DNA of 64,000 nt from Campylobacterales bacterium. Lineage in GTDB: Bacteria > Campylobacterota > Campylobacteria > Campylobacterales > QNZT01. The notes under the pieces were generated by a model that saw only the letters and a list, made by a program, of their open reading frames with translations, made no database searches and was not told where the DNA came from. Of the stretch, positions 48,679 to 57,007 are shown in pieces (the first letter of the stretch is position 1; every line of letters begins with the position of its first letter). Location: NCBI GenBank assembly GCA_027023305.1, contig JALVVR010000005.1:1-64000 (forward strand). The letters run 5' to 3'. The position numbers and the translations under genes are program-made.

Positions 48679-49749
48679 TTACTTACTTTTCATGATCTTA
48701 TCTACTCTACCAACTACCTCATCACTTTTCTTTACCACTATATCAGCAAAATTAGCAAGATTTTTAACAATACTTCCTACCTCTTTATCCACACTACCTA
48801 AAGACTCTTGCATAGATGAGTCAAATCTTTCTAATGCAGAAGTAAAACTCTCTACTTTTTTATCTATATCTTCACTAGCCTTTATAACAGTTGTTGACTT
48901 AGACAAAGTTTTTAACTCATTTCCTATCTCTTTCATCTGCCCTGTTATATCGGAAAATGACTCTTTAGTCTTTTCTAAAAGTTCTTTATATGTATCTATA
49001 TAGGAGTCATTAAACTGCTTCATGAAGTGTATGTTAAAGTTTTCTTTTAAAGAGTAAATCAACTCCTCATTTTGCATCTGGTTTTGAGCAAATTTATAAT
49101 GTTCAAGAGAGATATCATCCCAAAGATGTTTTTTATATGCCCTTCTAACTAAAAGCATACTTTTTTCTATCTTTGTCAAACCCCTCTTTTCAAACATCAT
49201 CCACCAAATAGATAAAAATATACCAAAAATAGAAGCATAAAAAGCTGTTCCAACTCCACCAAGTAAAACTGAAATCTCTCTATCCAATGCATCCGTAGAA
49301 CTCACTGAAAAATCAGGCATAGAAATCGCAATAGCTACAAATGTACCTAAAATTCCAAGCATAGGAAATATAGTAGTAGCAACTGAAGCAAAGTTATCAT
49401 TTCTAAATCCACTAAAATACTTTTCAAAAAATGACTCTATTTTCATAGTTGACTTTTTCTTTCCATTTATCTTTAGAAGAGTCTTTCTTATAGCATCTTT
49501 TAAATCCTCTTCCATATCTGAAAAGTGATTTTTTATCTTACACGAAGTATAGTAAGCATTATGAGGGATAAAAAGCAAAAATATAAGGAATATTATCCCA
49601 ATAATTACAACAGTATGCACCTCCATTTTAAATGGTAAATATCCAAAATAACTAGCCACTACAATTCCAAAAATCGCTAAGGGAAGTGATAAAATAAACA
49701 GATAACTAACAAATGAATAACATCCTATCTTTTGCTCTTGTGTTAACAT
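48679..49749 (-). CDS. MotA/TolQ/ExbB-family proton-channel protein
   Basis: A 356-residue protein with two early helices (about residues 12-60), a cytoplasmic loop, and a paired helix block FPMLGILGTFVAIAISM and GGVGTAFYASIFGIFLSIWW of the MotA/TolQ/ExbB superfamily. A cytoplasmic tail of about 160 residues follows, with coiled-coil character (SEDIDKKVESFTSALERF). This tail is longer than in TolQ or ExbB. With the OmpA-like gene downstream it makes a stator-like complex. The architecture recalls ZorA, but the other Zorya genes are absent. Confidence 0.8.
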   Translation of the reverse strand: MLTQEQKIGCYSFVSYLFILSLPLAIFGIVVASYFGYLPFKMEVHTVVIIGIIFLIFLLFIPHNAYYTSCKIKNHFSDMEEDLKDAIRKTLLKINGKKKSTMKIESFFEKYFSGFRNDNFASVATTIFPMLGILGTFVAIAISMPDFSVSSTDALDREISVLLGGVGTAFYASIFGIFLSIWWMMFEKRGLTKIEKSMLLVRRAYKKHLWDDISLEHYKFAQNQMQNEELIYSLKENFNIHFMKQFNDSYIDTYKELLEKTKESFSDITGQMKEIGNELKTLSKSTTVIKASEDIDKKVESFTSALERFDSSMQESLGSVDKEVGSIVKNLANFADIVVKKSDEVVGRVDKIMKSK

Positions 49750-49829
49750 AAACCATCCTTTTTATAAATACTCTGATGATATCAAAAAAACAGTCTTTTA
49801 ATTATTAAAAAGTAAACAATAGTTAACTT

Positions 49830-50855
49830 CTAAGAAAATTCTAAGAATCTATCCTCTATCTGCCTTTTTATATCTTCATAAACAAAACTATCTTTAAACT
49901 CTCCAAACCTCCCACCACTAGCATTTGCATGACCACCACCATCAAAAACCTCTTTTGCTAGTAAACTTACATCTATCTTATTATTCGCCCTTAGAGAAAT
50001 ATTTTTTCTACTATTTATATCCATAAAAAAGTCAAATTCTGGATTTTTTACTAAAAAGCCATTCCCTATAATAGAACTGTTTCCAACTGAATAAGTTAAA
50101 ATTCCTCTACTTCCTTTATAGTAAACACTCATCTTATCTTTATTTTTAGTTAAAAGCTCCACTACATATTCACTAACTAAGTTTTCTAAAGTATTATTCC
50201 CTTCTTGCATAAAAAAGCTCTTTTTTATAGGGTGAAGATTATCATCCAAAGCTATATGAGCATCCCTCTCACCTATAAACTTTGATGCCTGCTCTATTAT
50301 AGATTTTATATAATTAAAACTATCTTCACTAAACATTATCCTATTTATCTCTCTAGCACTCATGACATATCTTGCCAAGACTTTTCCCACCTCAAATCTT
50401 TTCTTTTGTTCAACCAACCATATATCATAAGCATTTACACACTCCACATACTCTTCCAAATCATCAATCACACCACTACTTTTAAACCAATCATAAGTAA
50501 TCTTAGTAGCACATCTACTCACATCTAAGTGATACCAACTATACTTTTCAGCTACCTCTTCTCCACTTTTATGATGATCTAAAAGAAGTATCTCAACATC
50601 TTTTTCTATATCTTTTATACTATCTTCCAAAAATACTGCTTGTTCTAAAGTAAGATTTAAATCACTTATCATGATAAGATTTTGACTAAATCCATCCTCT
50701 TTAATACTCCCTACTATCTGAGTTAATCTCTGTGTTATCTCATCACCATAGTTAGAGTTAAAAAACTCTATATCCTTAAAAACTCTATCAGTTATAAGCT
50801 GACAACTATATCCATCTAAATCTGTATGAGACAAATGATAAACTTTTTTACTCAA
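49830..50855 (-). CDS. DHH/DHHA1-family phosphoesterase
   Basis: A 341-residue RecJ-like phosphoesterase with the opening HLSHTDLDGYSCQL, the LLLDHHKSGEE motif and the C-terminal GGGHANASGGRFG of DHHA1 domains. Such proteins cleave short RNAs (nanoRNases), 3'-phosphoadenosine phosphate or cyclic dinucleotides; the exact substrate cannot be read here. The start is TTG at 50855, behind a good AAAGGA site. It follows flhA by nine bases. Confidence 0.85.
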   Translation of the reverse strand: MSKKVYHLSHTDLDGYSCQLITDRVFKDIEFFNSNYGDEITQRLTQIVGSIKEDGFSQNLIMISDLNLTLEQAVFLEDSIKDIEKDVEILLLDHHKSGEEVAEKYSWYHLDVSRCATKITYDWFKSSGVIDDLEEYVECVNAYDIWLVEQKKRFEVGKVLARYVMSAREINRIMFSEDSFNYIKSIIEQASKFIGERDAHIALDDNLHPIKKSFFMQEGNNTLENLVSEYVVELLTKNKDKMSVYYKGSRGILTYSVGNSSIIGNGFLVKNPEFDFFMDINSRKNISLRANNKIDVSLLAKEVFDGGGHANASGGRFGEFKDSFVYEDIKRQIEDRFLEFS

Positions 50856-50864
50856 TTTTTTCCT

Positions 50865-53009
50865 TTATATATCTTCTATTTCTATCGAGCCTAAAACTTC
50901 AAACTTAGCAGTAGGATCTATCTCAGCATGAGAGAGAACCACTATATCCAATCCAAACTTTTTAAATATATCTGCCAAAGATTTTCGTAAAGCTGGATCT
51001 ACTATCAAAACAACTGGTGCTATCCCTCTTGCTAATATCTCTGTCGCCTTATCACTAACAGTACTAACAAGTGAGTTTATACCACCTATGTTTAGAAGCA
51101 ACTCTTTATATCCATCTTTATCTACAAGTTTTTCTAAAAGTTTTTGCTCAGTTGGTGGAGCTAGGGTTAAAAGCTTTACAACTCCACTCTCATCCACATA
51201 CTGCTTTGTTATAACCCGAGCAAGTCTTACTCTAACCTGTTCTACTATTAAGTCAACACTTTTACTAAACTCAGCTATATCACTTATCACCTCTAAGATA
51301 GTTATCATATCTTTTATAGGTAGTTTTTGAGCTAGTAACTCTTTTAAAACCTTTTGTATAAGTCCTATTGAAGCTACTTTTGAAACTTCATCTACAACTA
51401 CTGGATAACTTTTTTTAACACTCTCTAAAAGCTCTTGAACATCTTGCCTTGTTAAAAGCTCATCTGAGTGCTCTTTTAAAAGTTCAGTTATATGAGTAGA
51501 GATAACAGTAGATGGATCAACAACTGTATAACCCTCTGTTATAGCATCCTCTTTCAAACTAGGTTCTATCCATATTGCATCAAGTCCAAAAGCTGGTTCT
51601 TTAGTTTTTATGCCATCTATCTCACCGGTCGCCAGTCCACTGTCCATTGCTAAGAATTTATCAGGATATATCTCTCCACTTCCTATTTCAACTCCTTTTA
51701 GTAAAAGTTGATAGTGATTTGGAGAAAGATGTAGATTATCTCTTATCCTTATTTTTGGAACTACAAATCCAAAATCCCCTGCCATTTTTCGTCTTGTAGT
51801 CTTTATCCTATCAAGCAAATCTCCATGCATATTTGGATCTGCTAGTTTTATAAGTGCATATCCTAAATCTAACTCTAAAACCTCTTGTTTTAGTATCTCC
51901 TCAATAGCTTTTTCTTCATCCTCTTTTGTTTCTTCACTAGTAGTACTAACTCCCTCACTACTCACTGCTTCACTAGATTCAGCTGGTACTTCTTTATCTT
52001 TTGATTCATCTTTACTTTTATATATCGTATATCCAAGCCATAAAAAGATTATCCCCACAAATCCCAAAGAGAGAGTTGGAAGTCCAGGAACTATTGCAAA
52101 AACTATCAAGATAAAACCAACTATCAAAAGAGTTTTATAATCATTAAAAAGTTGGTCTATTGCACCATCTGCAAAACTTCCACCATCTTTACTAGCTCTA
52201 GTTATGATAATACCAGTAGCAGTTGACATGATAAGGGCTGGAAGTTGAGATACTAAACCATCTCCAATCGTAAGAATAGTATAAGTAGAAGCCGAAGCTG
52301 CAGCATCTAAATCAAACTGAAACATTCCTATCAAAAATCCACCTACTATGTTTATGATAGTTATGATAATCCCCGCAACTGCATCACCCTTTACAAACTT
52401 ACTAGAACCATCCATCGCCCCATAAAAGTTTGCCTCACCTATGATAGCTTCTCTTCTACTTCTTGCAGTTGCTTCATCTATAAGGCCTGCATTTAGATCT
52501 GCATCTATTGCCATCTGTTTTCCTGGCATTGCATCAAGAGTAAATCTAGCTGCAACCTCAGCAACTCTTGTTGAACCTTTGGTGATAACCATAAAATTTA
52601 TAAGCACTAAAATTATAAAAACTATAACACCGATAACATAGTTTCCACCAACAACAAACTGTCCAAAAGATGTGATTATGTCACTAACTGCTTGTGGACC
52701 TTTGTAACCCTCACTAAGTATCATCCTCGTTGTAGCTATATTTAAAGATAGCCTATAAAGTGTGATAATCAAAATCAAAGTAGGAAATGTAGTCAAATCA
52801 GTAGGTTTTGGAATATAAAGTGAAATCATCATGATAAGTACAGCAACTGCTAAAGATATAGTTAAAAACAGATCAAGTATAGCACTTGGAAGTGGAACAA
52901 TAATAATAGCAAGTATCATCAAAACAAAAGCAACTATTGCTAAATCTTTTGACTGTTTTATACTGCTTAAAAATCCACTTACTCTGTTTCTTGCTATAAC
53001 TTCAGCCAA
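50865..53009 (-). CDS. flhA: Flagellar export-gate protein FlhA
   Basis: The 714-residue protein has about eight N-terminal helices, the FHIPEP-family conserved block (RFTLDAMPGKQMAIDADLNA, then DEATARSRREAI) and a cytoplasmic domain with KFGLDIVVLSHAEIDPTAKF near the end. It forms the nonameric export gate that handles flagellar substrates. The organism is therefore probably flagellated. It starts at TTG 53009 with AGGAAAAATT ahead and lies eight bases after the Rrf2 gene, a pairing also seen in Campylobacter. Confidence 0.95.
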   Translation of the reverse strand: MAEVIARNRVSGFLSSIKQSKDLAIVAFVLMILAIIIVPLPSAILDLFLTISLAVAVLIMMISLYIPKPTDLTTFPTLILIITLYRLSLNIATTRMILSEGYKGPQAVSDIITSFGQFVVGGNYVIGVIVFIILVLINFMVITKGSTRVAEVAARFTLDAMPGKQMAIDADLNAGLIDEATARSRREAIIGEANFYGAMDGSSKFVKGDAVAGIIITIINIVGGFLIGMFQFDLDAAASASTYTILTIGDGLVSQLPALIMSTATGIIITRASKDGGSFADGAIDQLFNDYKTLLIVGFILIVFAIVPGLPTLSLGFVGIIFLWLGYTIYKSKDESKDKEVPAESSEAVSSEGVSTTSEETKEDEEKAIEEILKQEVLELDLGYALIKLADPNMHGDLLDRIKTTRRKMAGDFGFVVPKIRIRDNLHLSPNHYQLLLKGVEIGSGEIYPDKFLAMDSGLATGEIDGIKTKEPAFGLDAIWIEPSLKEDAITEGYTVVDPSTVISTHITELLKEHSDELLTRQDVQELLESVKKSYPVVVDEVSKVASIGLIQKVLKELLAQKLPIKDMITILEVISDIAEFSKSVDLIVEQVRVRLARVITKQYVDESGVVKLLTLAPPTEQKLLEKLVDKDGYKELLLNIGGINSLVSTVSDKATEILARGIAPVVLIVDPALRKSLADIFKKFGLDIVVLSHAEIDPTAKFEVLGSIEIEDI

Positions 53010-53017
53010 AATTTTTC

Positions 53018-53416
53018 CTATATTATATCATGAAGAGTCAAGTCATCAAAAAACTCATCTACCTTTTTCTGAAACTTGTTTAAAAAAGGCCATATCATGC
53101 AAAAATCACCTTTACCACTTGGACAATGACTTTGCTTTGTAGAGCATTCAAAAACAACTATAGGTTTTTTTTCAACTATTTCTATAACCCTTTTTAAACT
53201 TATATCTTTTGGTTTTTTGTTTAAAACAAAGCCACCTTTTGCACCTTTGTATGATTTTAGTATATCTTCTCGTGAGAGCGATTGCAAAACTTTTGCCAAA
53301 AAACTTCTTGAGATATCCAATCTTTTTGACAAAGTATCCACATCACTTGGCTCATCACTTTTACTCATCAAAATCAAAGATAAAAGTGCATACTCACTGG
53401 CTCTTGTTAATAACAT
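53018..53416 (-). CDS. Rrf2-family transcriptional regulator
   Basis: A 132-residue winged-helix protein with the Rrf2 start LTRASEYALLSLILMS, the recognition helix RLDISRSFLAKVLQSLSRED and wing GAKGGFVLNKKP. Three cysteines follow in CSTKQSHCPSGKGDFC, the position that holds an Fe-S cluster in IscR and NsrR. It could sense iron, oxygen or nitric oxide. It lies eight bases ahead of flhA, so flagellar export may respond to it, though that is inference. Confidence 0.88.
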   Translation of the reverse strand: MLLTRASEYALLSLILMSKSDEPSDVDTLSKRLDISRSFLAKVLQSLSREDILKSYKGAKGGFVLNKKPKDISLKRVIEIVEKKPIVVFECSTKQSHCPSGKGDFCMIWPFLNKFQKKVDEFFDDLTLHDII

Positions 53417-53428
53417 ATTTTATATATC

Positions 53429-54214
53429 CTAATCTATTTTTATAACTATTCTATTGTTTTTAGCTCTTCCTTCATCAGTGTCATTTGAGCCTATAAAATC
53501 AACTGCACCTTTTGGAACAACTTTTATCCTATCTTCATCCACTCCTCTATCAACAAGTTCCTCTTTAACTCTATTTGCTCGTCTTAATGCCATATCTACA
53601 CTATATGCAGCACTTCCTATGCCATCTGTATAACTAGTTAAAGTTACATTCTTTTGCGAATTGTTTCTCAAATCATTTGCTATATATGATATAAGTCCTT
53701 TTAATTTAGAGTTTAAAACTAAGTCATCATTGTCAAAATATTTTCCACCTATAACAAATCCACCATCACTTCCACCAAAACTTTGCTTAATCTCTTCTAA
53801 ATCCGTATCTACCGAAACGGTATCATCAACCTCTGTATTTCCATCATCTACATCTTGATGTTTAGCATCCTCAATAGCTTCATTTCTTCTTGTTATTATT
53901 TCATTTACTTGATTTGTAAGTTCATACTCTTTTTTCGTAAGTTCAGCTATTCTTACTTGCTTTTTTAAAAGCTTCGCATAGTATCCAGCTTTAACTCCAT
54001 CACTCTCACTCGATAGTGCATTTGCTATTTTTGAAGCTTTATAAAGTTCCTCAGAAGCATACTTTTGAACCCCTTTATCTACTTTTGCTTTTTTATACAT
54101 TTTTATAGCACTTATCACTTCACTATTTTTAACTTGTGGAGTAGCCACAGAAGCATTTTTACCACTACAACCCACAAACAAAAAACCCACTAATACTAAA
54201 GAAAAAAGTTTCAT
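53429..54214 (-). CDS. OmpA-family outer-membrane lipoprotein
   Basis: A 261-residue lipoprotein: signal peptide with lipobox LFVGC, a helical region (about residues 35-125), an acidic linker and a C-terminal OmpA domain with NVTLTSYTDGIGSAAYSVDM and GRAKNNRIVIKI (arginine and aspartate for peptidoglycan binding). It probably tethers the outer membrane to the wall like a Pal-type protein, but the helical region is not typical of Pal. It sits two bases downstream of another small lipoprotein gene. Confidence 0.83.
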   Translation of the reverse strand: MKLFSLVLVGFLFVGCSGKNASVATPQVKNSEVISAIKMYKKAKVDKGVQKYASEELYKASKIANALSSESDGVKAGYYAKLLKKQVRIAELTKKEYELTNQVNEIITRRNEAIEDAKHQDVDDGNTEVDDTVSVDTDLEEIKQSFGGSDGGFVIGGKYFDNDDLVLNSKLKGLISYIANDLRNNSQKNVTLTSYTDGIGSAAYSVDMALRRANRVKEELVDRGVDEDRIKVVPKGAVDFIGSNDTDEGRAKNNRIVIKID

Positions 54215-54216
54215 GA

Positions 54217-54489
54217 CTACTCCTTACTACTGTTGTTATCACTGCTTGAACCTAAAAGTTCATCTAGCTCATCTAAAACAGGATTATTATCATACTCTTG
54301 AACATCACCCTGATACTTATCTTTTTTGGCTTCTAAGTCAGCTATTTTACTGTTTAACTCTTCTATTCTCTTATCTTTTTTAGCTAATAACTTTTCTATT
54401 TCACTATTATTACCATTATTTATATTTGGTACAGATGCCGAACACCCTAAGATAAAAAAACTCACTAAAATAGTAAATAAAATTTTCAT
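54217..54489 (-). CDS. Small coiled-coil lipoprotein
   Basis: A 90-residue lipoprotein with lipobox FILGC after the signal peptide MKILFTILVSFFILG. The mature part is a charged coiled coil (EKLLAKKDKRIEELNSKIAD) with an acidic, serine-asparagine-rich end. It forms a two-gene unit with the OmpA-family lipoprotein that follows. No known family is recognised. Confidence 0.7.
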   Translation of the reverse strand: MKILFTILVSFFILGCSASVPNINNGNNSEIEKLLAKKDKRIEELNSKIADLEAKKDKYQGDVQEYDNNPVLDELDELLGSSSDNNSSKE

Positions 54490-54535
54490 AACAACTCCTA
54501 TGCAATAAACTTTACGAATTGTAACATAAAAGTTA

Positions 54536-55105
54536 TTATACTCTAAAAAACTCTTTCGCTTTTTTCTCTAAAAGTTTCATCCTGTCTCGACCCTTAGGCA
54601 AACTTTTTCTCAAATCTTTCATCTCTTTTATAAAACTACTTATATTATATGGAAGTTTTTTTTCTAAAAATCGCTTTAAATATTTGCTTACAGCAGGACT
54701 AGCACCATTTGTTGAGATAGCAAGTGTCAAATCCTCCCTTTTTATGATTGAAGGAAATATAAAATCACAAAACTCTTGATTATCAACTGAATTTACAAAA
54801 ACTTTCAAAGCGCTACTATCTTCATAAACTTTTCTATGCACTCTATCATCATCAACAGCCACTATAACAAAATCAATCATCTTTAAATCATCACTTTTAT
54901 ACTCTCTCTTTTCACACTTTAAAGAGTATTTATCTGCTAATTCTGATATTTCTAATGTAAACTCAAGTGAAATCAACTTGATATTTGTGGTAAATTCTAA
55001 GAGCTTTTTTAACTTTTCAAAAGCGATTTTACCTCCACCTATAAGAAGAATATTTCTGTTTTTAAAAGATATAAAAAGTGGAAAGTAACTACTTTGAAAT
55101 GGCAT
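54536..55105 (-). CDS. Precorrin-2 dehydrogenase / sirohydrochlorin ferrochelatase-like (Met8/CysG-N)
   Basis: A 189-residue protein with an NAD-binding start (ILLIGGGKIAFEKLKKLL), DFVIVAVDDDRVHR, and the family block AISTNGASPAVSKYLKRFLE. It oxidises precorrin-2 to sirohydrochlorin and may also insert iron for siroheme. No uroporphyrinogen methyltransferase domain is fused. It gives sirohydrochlorin, the substrate of CbiK, linking it to the cobalamin genes 42 kb away. Its start overlaps the small gene upstream by 17 bases. Confidence 0.85.
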   Translation of the reverse strand: MPFQSSYFPLFISFKNRNILLIGGGKIAFEKLKKLLEFTTNIKLISLEFTLEISELADKYSLKCEKREYKSDDLKMIDFVIVAVDDDRVHRKVYEDSSALKVFVNSVDNQEFCDFIFPSIIKREDLTLAISTNGASPAVSKYLKRFLEKKLPYNISSFIKEMKDLRKSLPKGRDRMKLLEKKAKEFFRV

Positions 55106-55430
55106 CTACAACTTCAAATCTATACTTTTTTTGTTGAATCTTGTTTATTATCTCTTTTTTTTGCATACTCAAAAACTCTAACTCTTTATCCATTTTGTAA
55201 AGAGAGATACTTTTTTTGTAGATTTGATTTGCTATGAAGATTTTTGGAATATAAAGAGCTAAAACAACAAAAACTATTCCCAAAGTAAAAAGTAGGTTTT
55301 TAAAACTGATATTTTTTTCAAACTCAATCGCATCACCATACTCATGGAGGAGTTTATCTTTTTCATCAGATAACTTAACAAAATCTAAAGATCCTAAGTT
55401 TAGAGCTTCTACTCCTTGGATTTTTGTCAA
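55089..55430 (-). CDS. Single-pass coiled-coil membrane protein, candidate FtsL
   Basis: A 113-residue protein with a cytoplasmic start of about 45 residues, one membrane helix (about 46-66) and a periplasmic coiled coil (SLYKMDKELEFLSMQKKEII). This is the FtsL topology, and the gene directly follows rsmH, the usual site of ftsL. The only start in frame is TTG at 55430, inside rsmH, with a GGGAGAAGAG ribosome site ahead. No ATG exists in the frame. FtsL sequences diverge so strongly that position and topology are the main evidence. Confidence 0.5.
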   Translation of the reverse strand: MTKIQGVEALNLGSLDFVKLSDEKDKLLHEYGDAIEFEKNISFKNLLFTLGIVFVVLALYIPKIFIANQIYKKSISLYKMDKELEFLSMQKKEIINKIQQKKYRFEVVDAISK

Positions 55431-56286
55431 TCTCTTCTCCCGTTGGTATTATTGGCTTTTTGGTTACAACTTTTCCTAAAGAGTTGTTGTTCCCACACTC
55501 ACATTTTATAACTCCACTCGGACAAATACAATTTTGACTCCATTTCTTAAAAGTCATCTTTACAATTTTATCTTCAAGTGAATGAAAGGTGATTATAGCA
55601 ACTAAAAGATTAAAACTATTTAAATTTTTTAAGTTTTTTAACAAATTTTCTAATTCTTCTAACTCTTTGTTAACTTCAATCCTTATCGCTTGAAATGGAA
55701 GTGTTGCAGGATGAAGCTTAGAAGAGCCTAGATTTTGGGCGATAAAGCTTGACAACTGCTTTCCACTCTCAAATGGTTTATTAAATCTTTCTGAAACTAT
55801 TAAATTAGCTAATTTTTTATAAGGTTTTACCTCTCCATAATCTCTAAAGATTCTCTCTAAATCACTTTTTGAGTACTCATTTACCACAGTATAGGCACTC
55901 AGAGAGCTTTCTTGATTCATCCTCATGTCAAGCACATCAGATTTAAATCCAAATCCTCTCTCTTTTTTATCTAATTGCAAAGATGATACACCGATATCAG
56001 CTAAAACTCCTCTTAAATCATAATCTTTTATATCATCCACAGCTGACGAAAACTTTTTGTTTATAAACTTCACTCTATCTTTAAATGGCTCTAATCTTTT
56101 TTTAGAAAACTCTATCGCTTCTCTGTCTTGGTCTATACAGATTAGTTTTATGTTTGGATTTGATTTTAGTATTGCCTCACTATGCCCACCATATCCAACA
56201 GTACAATCAACTATATATCCACTATCAATATCCCTAAAAACTTCGATAACTTCGTCTAAAAGCACAGGTATATGAGGAATTTGCAA
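55375..56286 (-). CDS. rsmH: 16S rRNA m4C1402 methyltransferase RsmH (MraW)
   Basis: A protein of about 303 residues. The TTG at 56286 is chosen because it gives the family start LQIPHIPVLLDEVIE, with AAAAAAGGA seven bases ahead; the longer frame to 56349 adds residues unlike RsmH. Family motifs are VDCTVGYGGHSEAIL (SAM site), RGVLADIGVSSLQLD, PFQAIRIEVNKELEEL and VAIITFHSLEDKIVK, with a cysteine-rich insertion (CICPSGVIKCECG) near the end. It methylates C1402 in the ribosomal P-site. Confidence 0.93.
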   Translation of the reverse strand: MQIPHIPVLLDEVIEVFRDIDSGYIVDCTVGYGGHSEAILKSNPNIKLICIDQDREAIEFSKKRLEPFKDRVKFINKKFSSAVDDIKDYDLRGVLADIGVSSLQLDKKERGFGFKSDVLDMRMNQESSLSAYTVVNEYSKSDLERIFRDYGEVKPYKKLANLIVSERFNKPFESGKQLSSFIAQNLGSSKLHPATLPFQAIRIEVNKELEELENLLKNLKNLNSFNLLVAIITFHSLEDKIVKMTFKKWSQNCICPSGVIKCECGNNNSLGKVVTKKPIIPTGEEIDKNPRSRSSKLRIFRFC

Positions 56287-56336
56287 AATAAATCCTTTTT
56301 TGATAAGATATACTATTCTAACATAAGGGAGATAAA

Positions 56337-56897
56337 TTGTATAAACCACTTGTCGATGATTTGATAGAACTATCTCTATCTATGTTTAGAAAAAACTTTT
56401 TTGGTATATTTCACGGCTCACTCTCTTCAAAAATAGAAGAAGATAGATTTATTATAAATACAAAAAATGCTATCTTTGATGAGTTAAAACAAGAGGATTT
56501 TATAACTCTTGGATTTAAAGAAGATTATAGATATAAAACTGCAAGTATTGATAGTATTATACATAAAAATATCTACAAAAATATTAGTGATGCAAAGTAT
56601 ATCTGCTATGCTATGCCACACAATATCACTGCTTATTCACTAATTCATAATAACTTTAAACCAAAAGATTACTTTGGAAACCTTATCTACCCTTCAATAA
56701 ATATATATGATCCAAAAGATTTTAAAGATTGGTATGATAGAGCACCAAATGAAATAGTAGATTATTTTAAAAACCAAAATGATTTGATGATTATAAAAGG
56801 ATATGGGATATATACCTATAGCAGGGATTTAAAACAGCTTGTAAAAAAAATTGCCCTTATAGAAAATAGTGCCAAAATTTTAATGAATATAAAATAA
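56337..56897 (+). CDS. Class II aldolase/adducin-like protein with degenerate metal site
   Basis: A 186-residue protein matching the class II aldolase/adducin fold in its start (LVDDLIELSLSMFRKNFFGI, FHGSLSSKI) and end (NDLMIIKGYGIYTYSRDL, like the LxxGHG block of active members). Where true aldolases have the HxH zinc-binding pair the sequence reads CYAMPHNITAYSL, keeping one histidine at a shifted place, and the late GHG histidine is replaced by tyrosine. It is probably not an aldolase. It is divergent from rsmH and precedes the ppiD-ftsA-ftsZ run. Confidence 0.75.
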   Translation: MYKPLVDDLIELSLSMFRKNFFGIFHGSLSSKIEEDRFIINTKNAIFDELKQEDFITLGFKEDYRYKTASIDSIIHKNIYKNISDAKYICYAMPHNITAYSLIHNNFKPKDYFGNLIYPSINIYDPKDFKDWYDRAPNEIVDYFKNQNDLMIIKGYGIYTYSRDLKQLVKKIALIENSAKILMNIK

Positions 56898-56973
56898 TTC
56901 TTAACCTTTTTTTCTACTTTTTTACACAAAGCAAAATATAATCACAACTTATTTTTATTTAACTTTTTTTAAA

Positions 56974-56979
56974 TATAAT
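56974..56979 (+). promoter_or_regulatory. -10 box candidate for the ppiD-like/ftsA/ftsZ run
   Basis: TATAAT lies 29 bases before the ATG at 57008. A second TATAAT is at 56937-56942. Both are in a very T-rich stretch, as is usual for promoters of this phylum, which lack a firm -35 box. Confidence 0.4.
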
Positions 56980-57007
56980 TCCTACTAGATATAGATTAAG
57001 GATTGAA

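Noticed and set aside
47670-49749. Zorya anti-phage system
   Set aside because: The stator-like pair resembles ZorA/ZorB in layout, but no ZorC, ZorD or ZorE gene is present and the neighbours are gatA and a DHH phosphoesterase.
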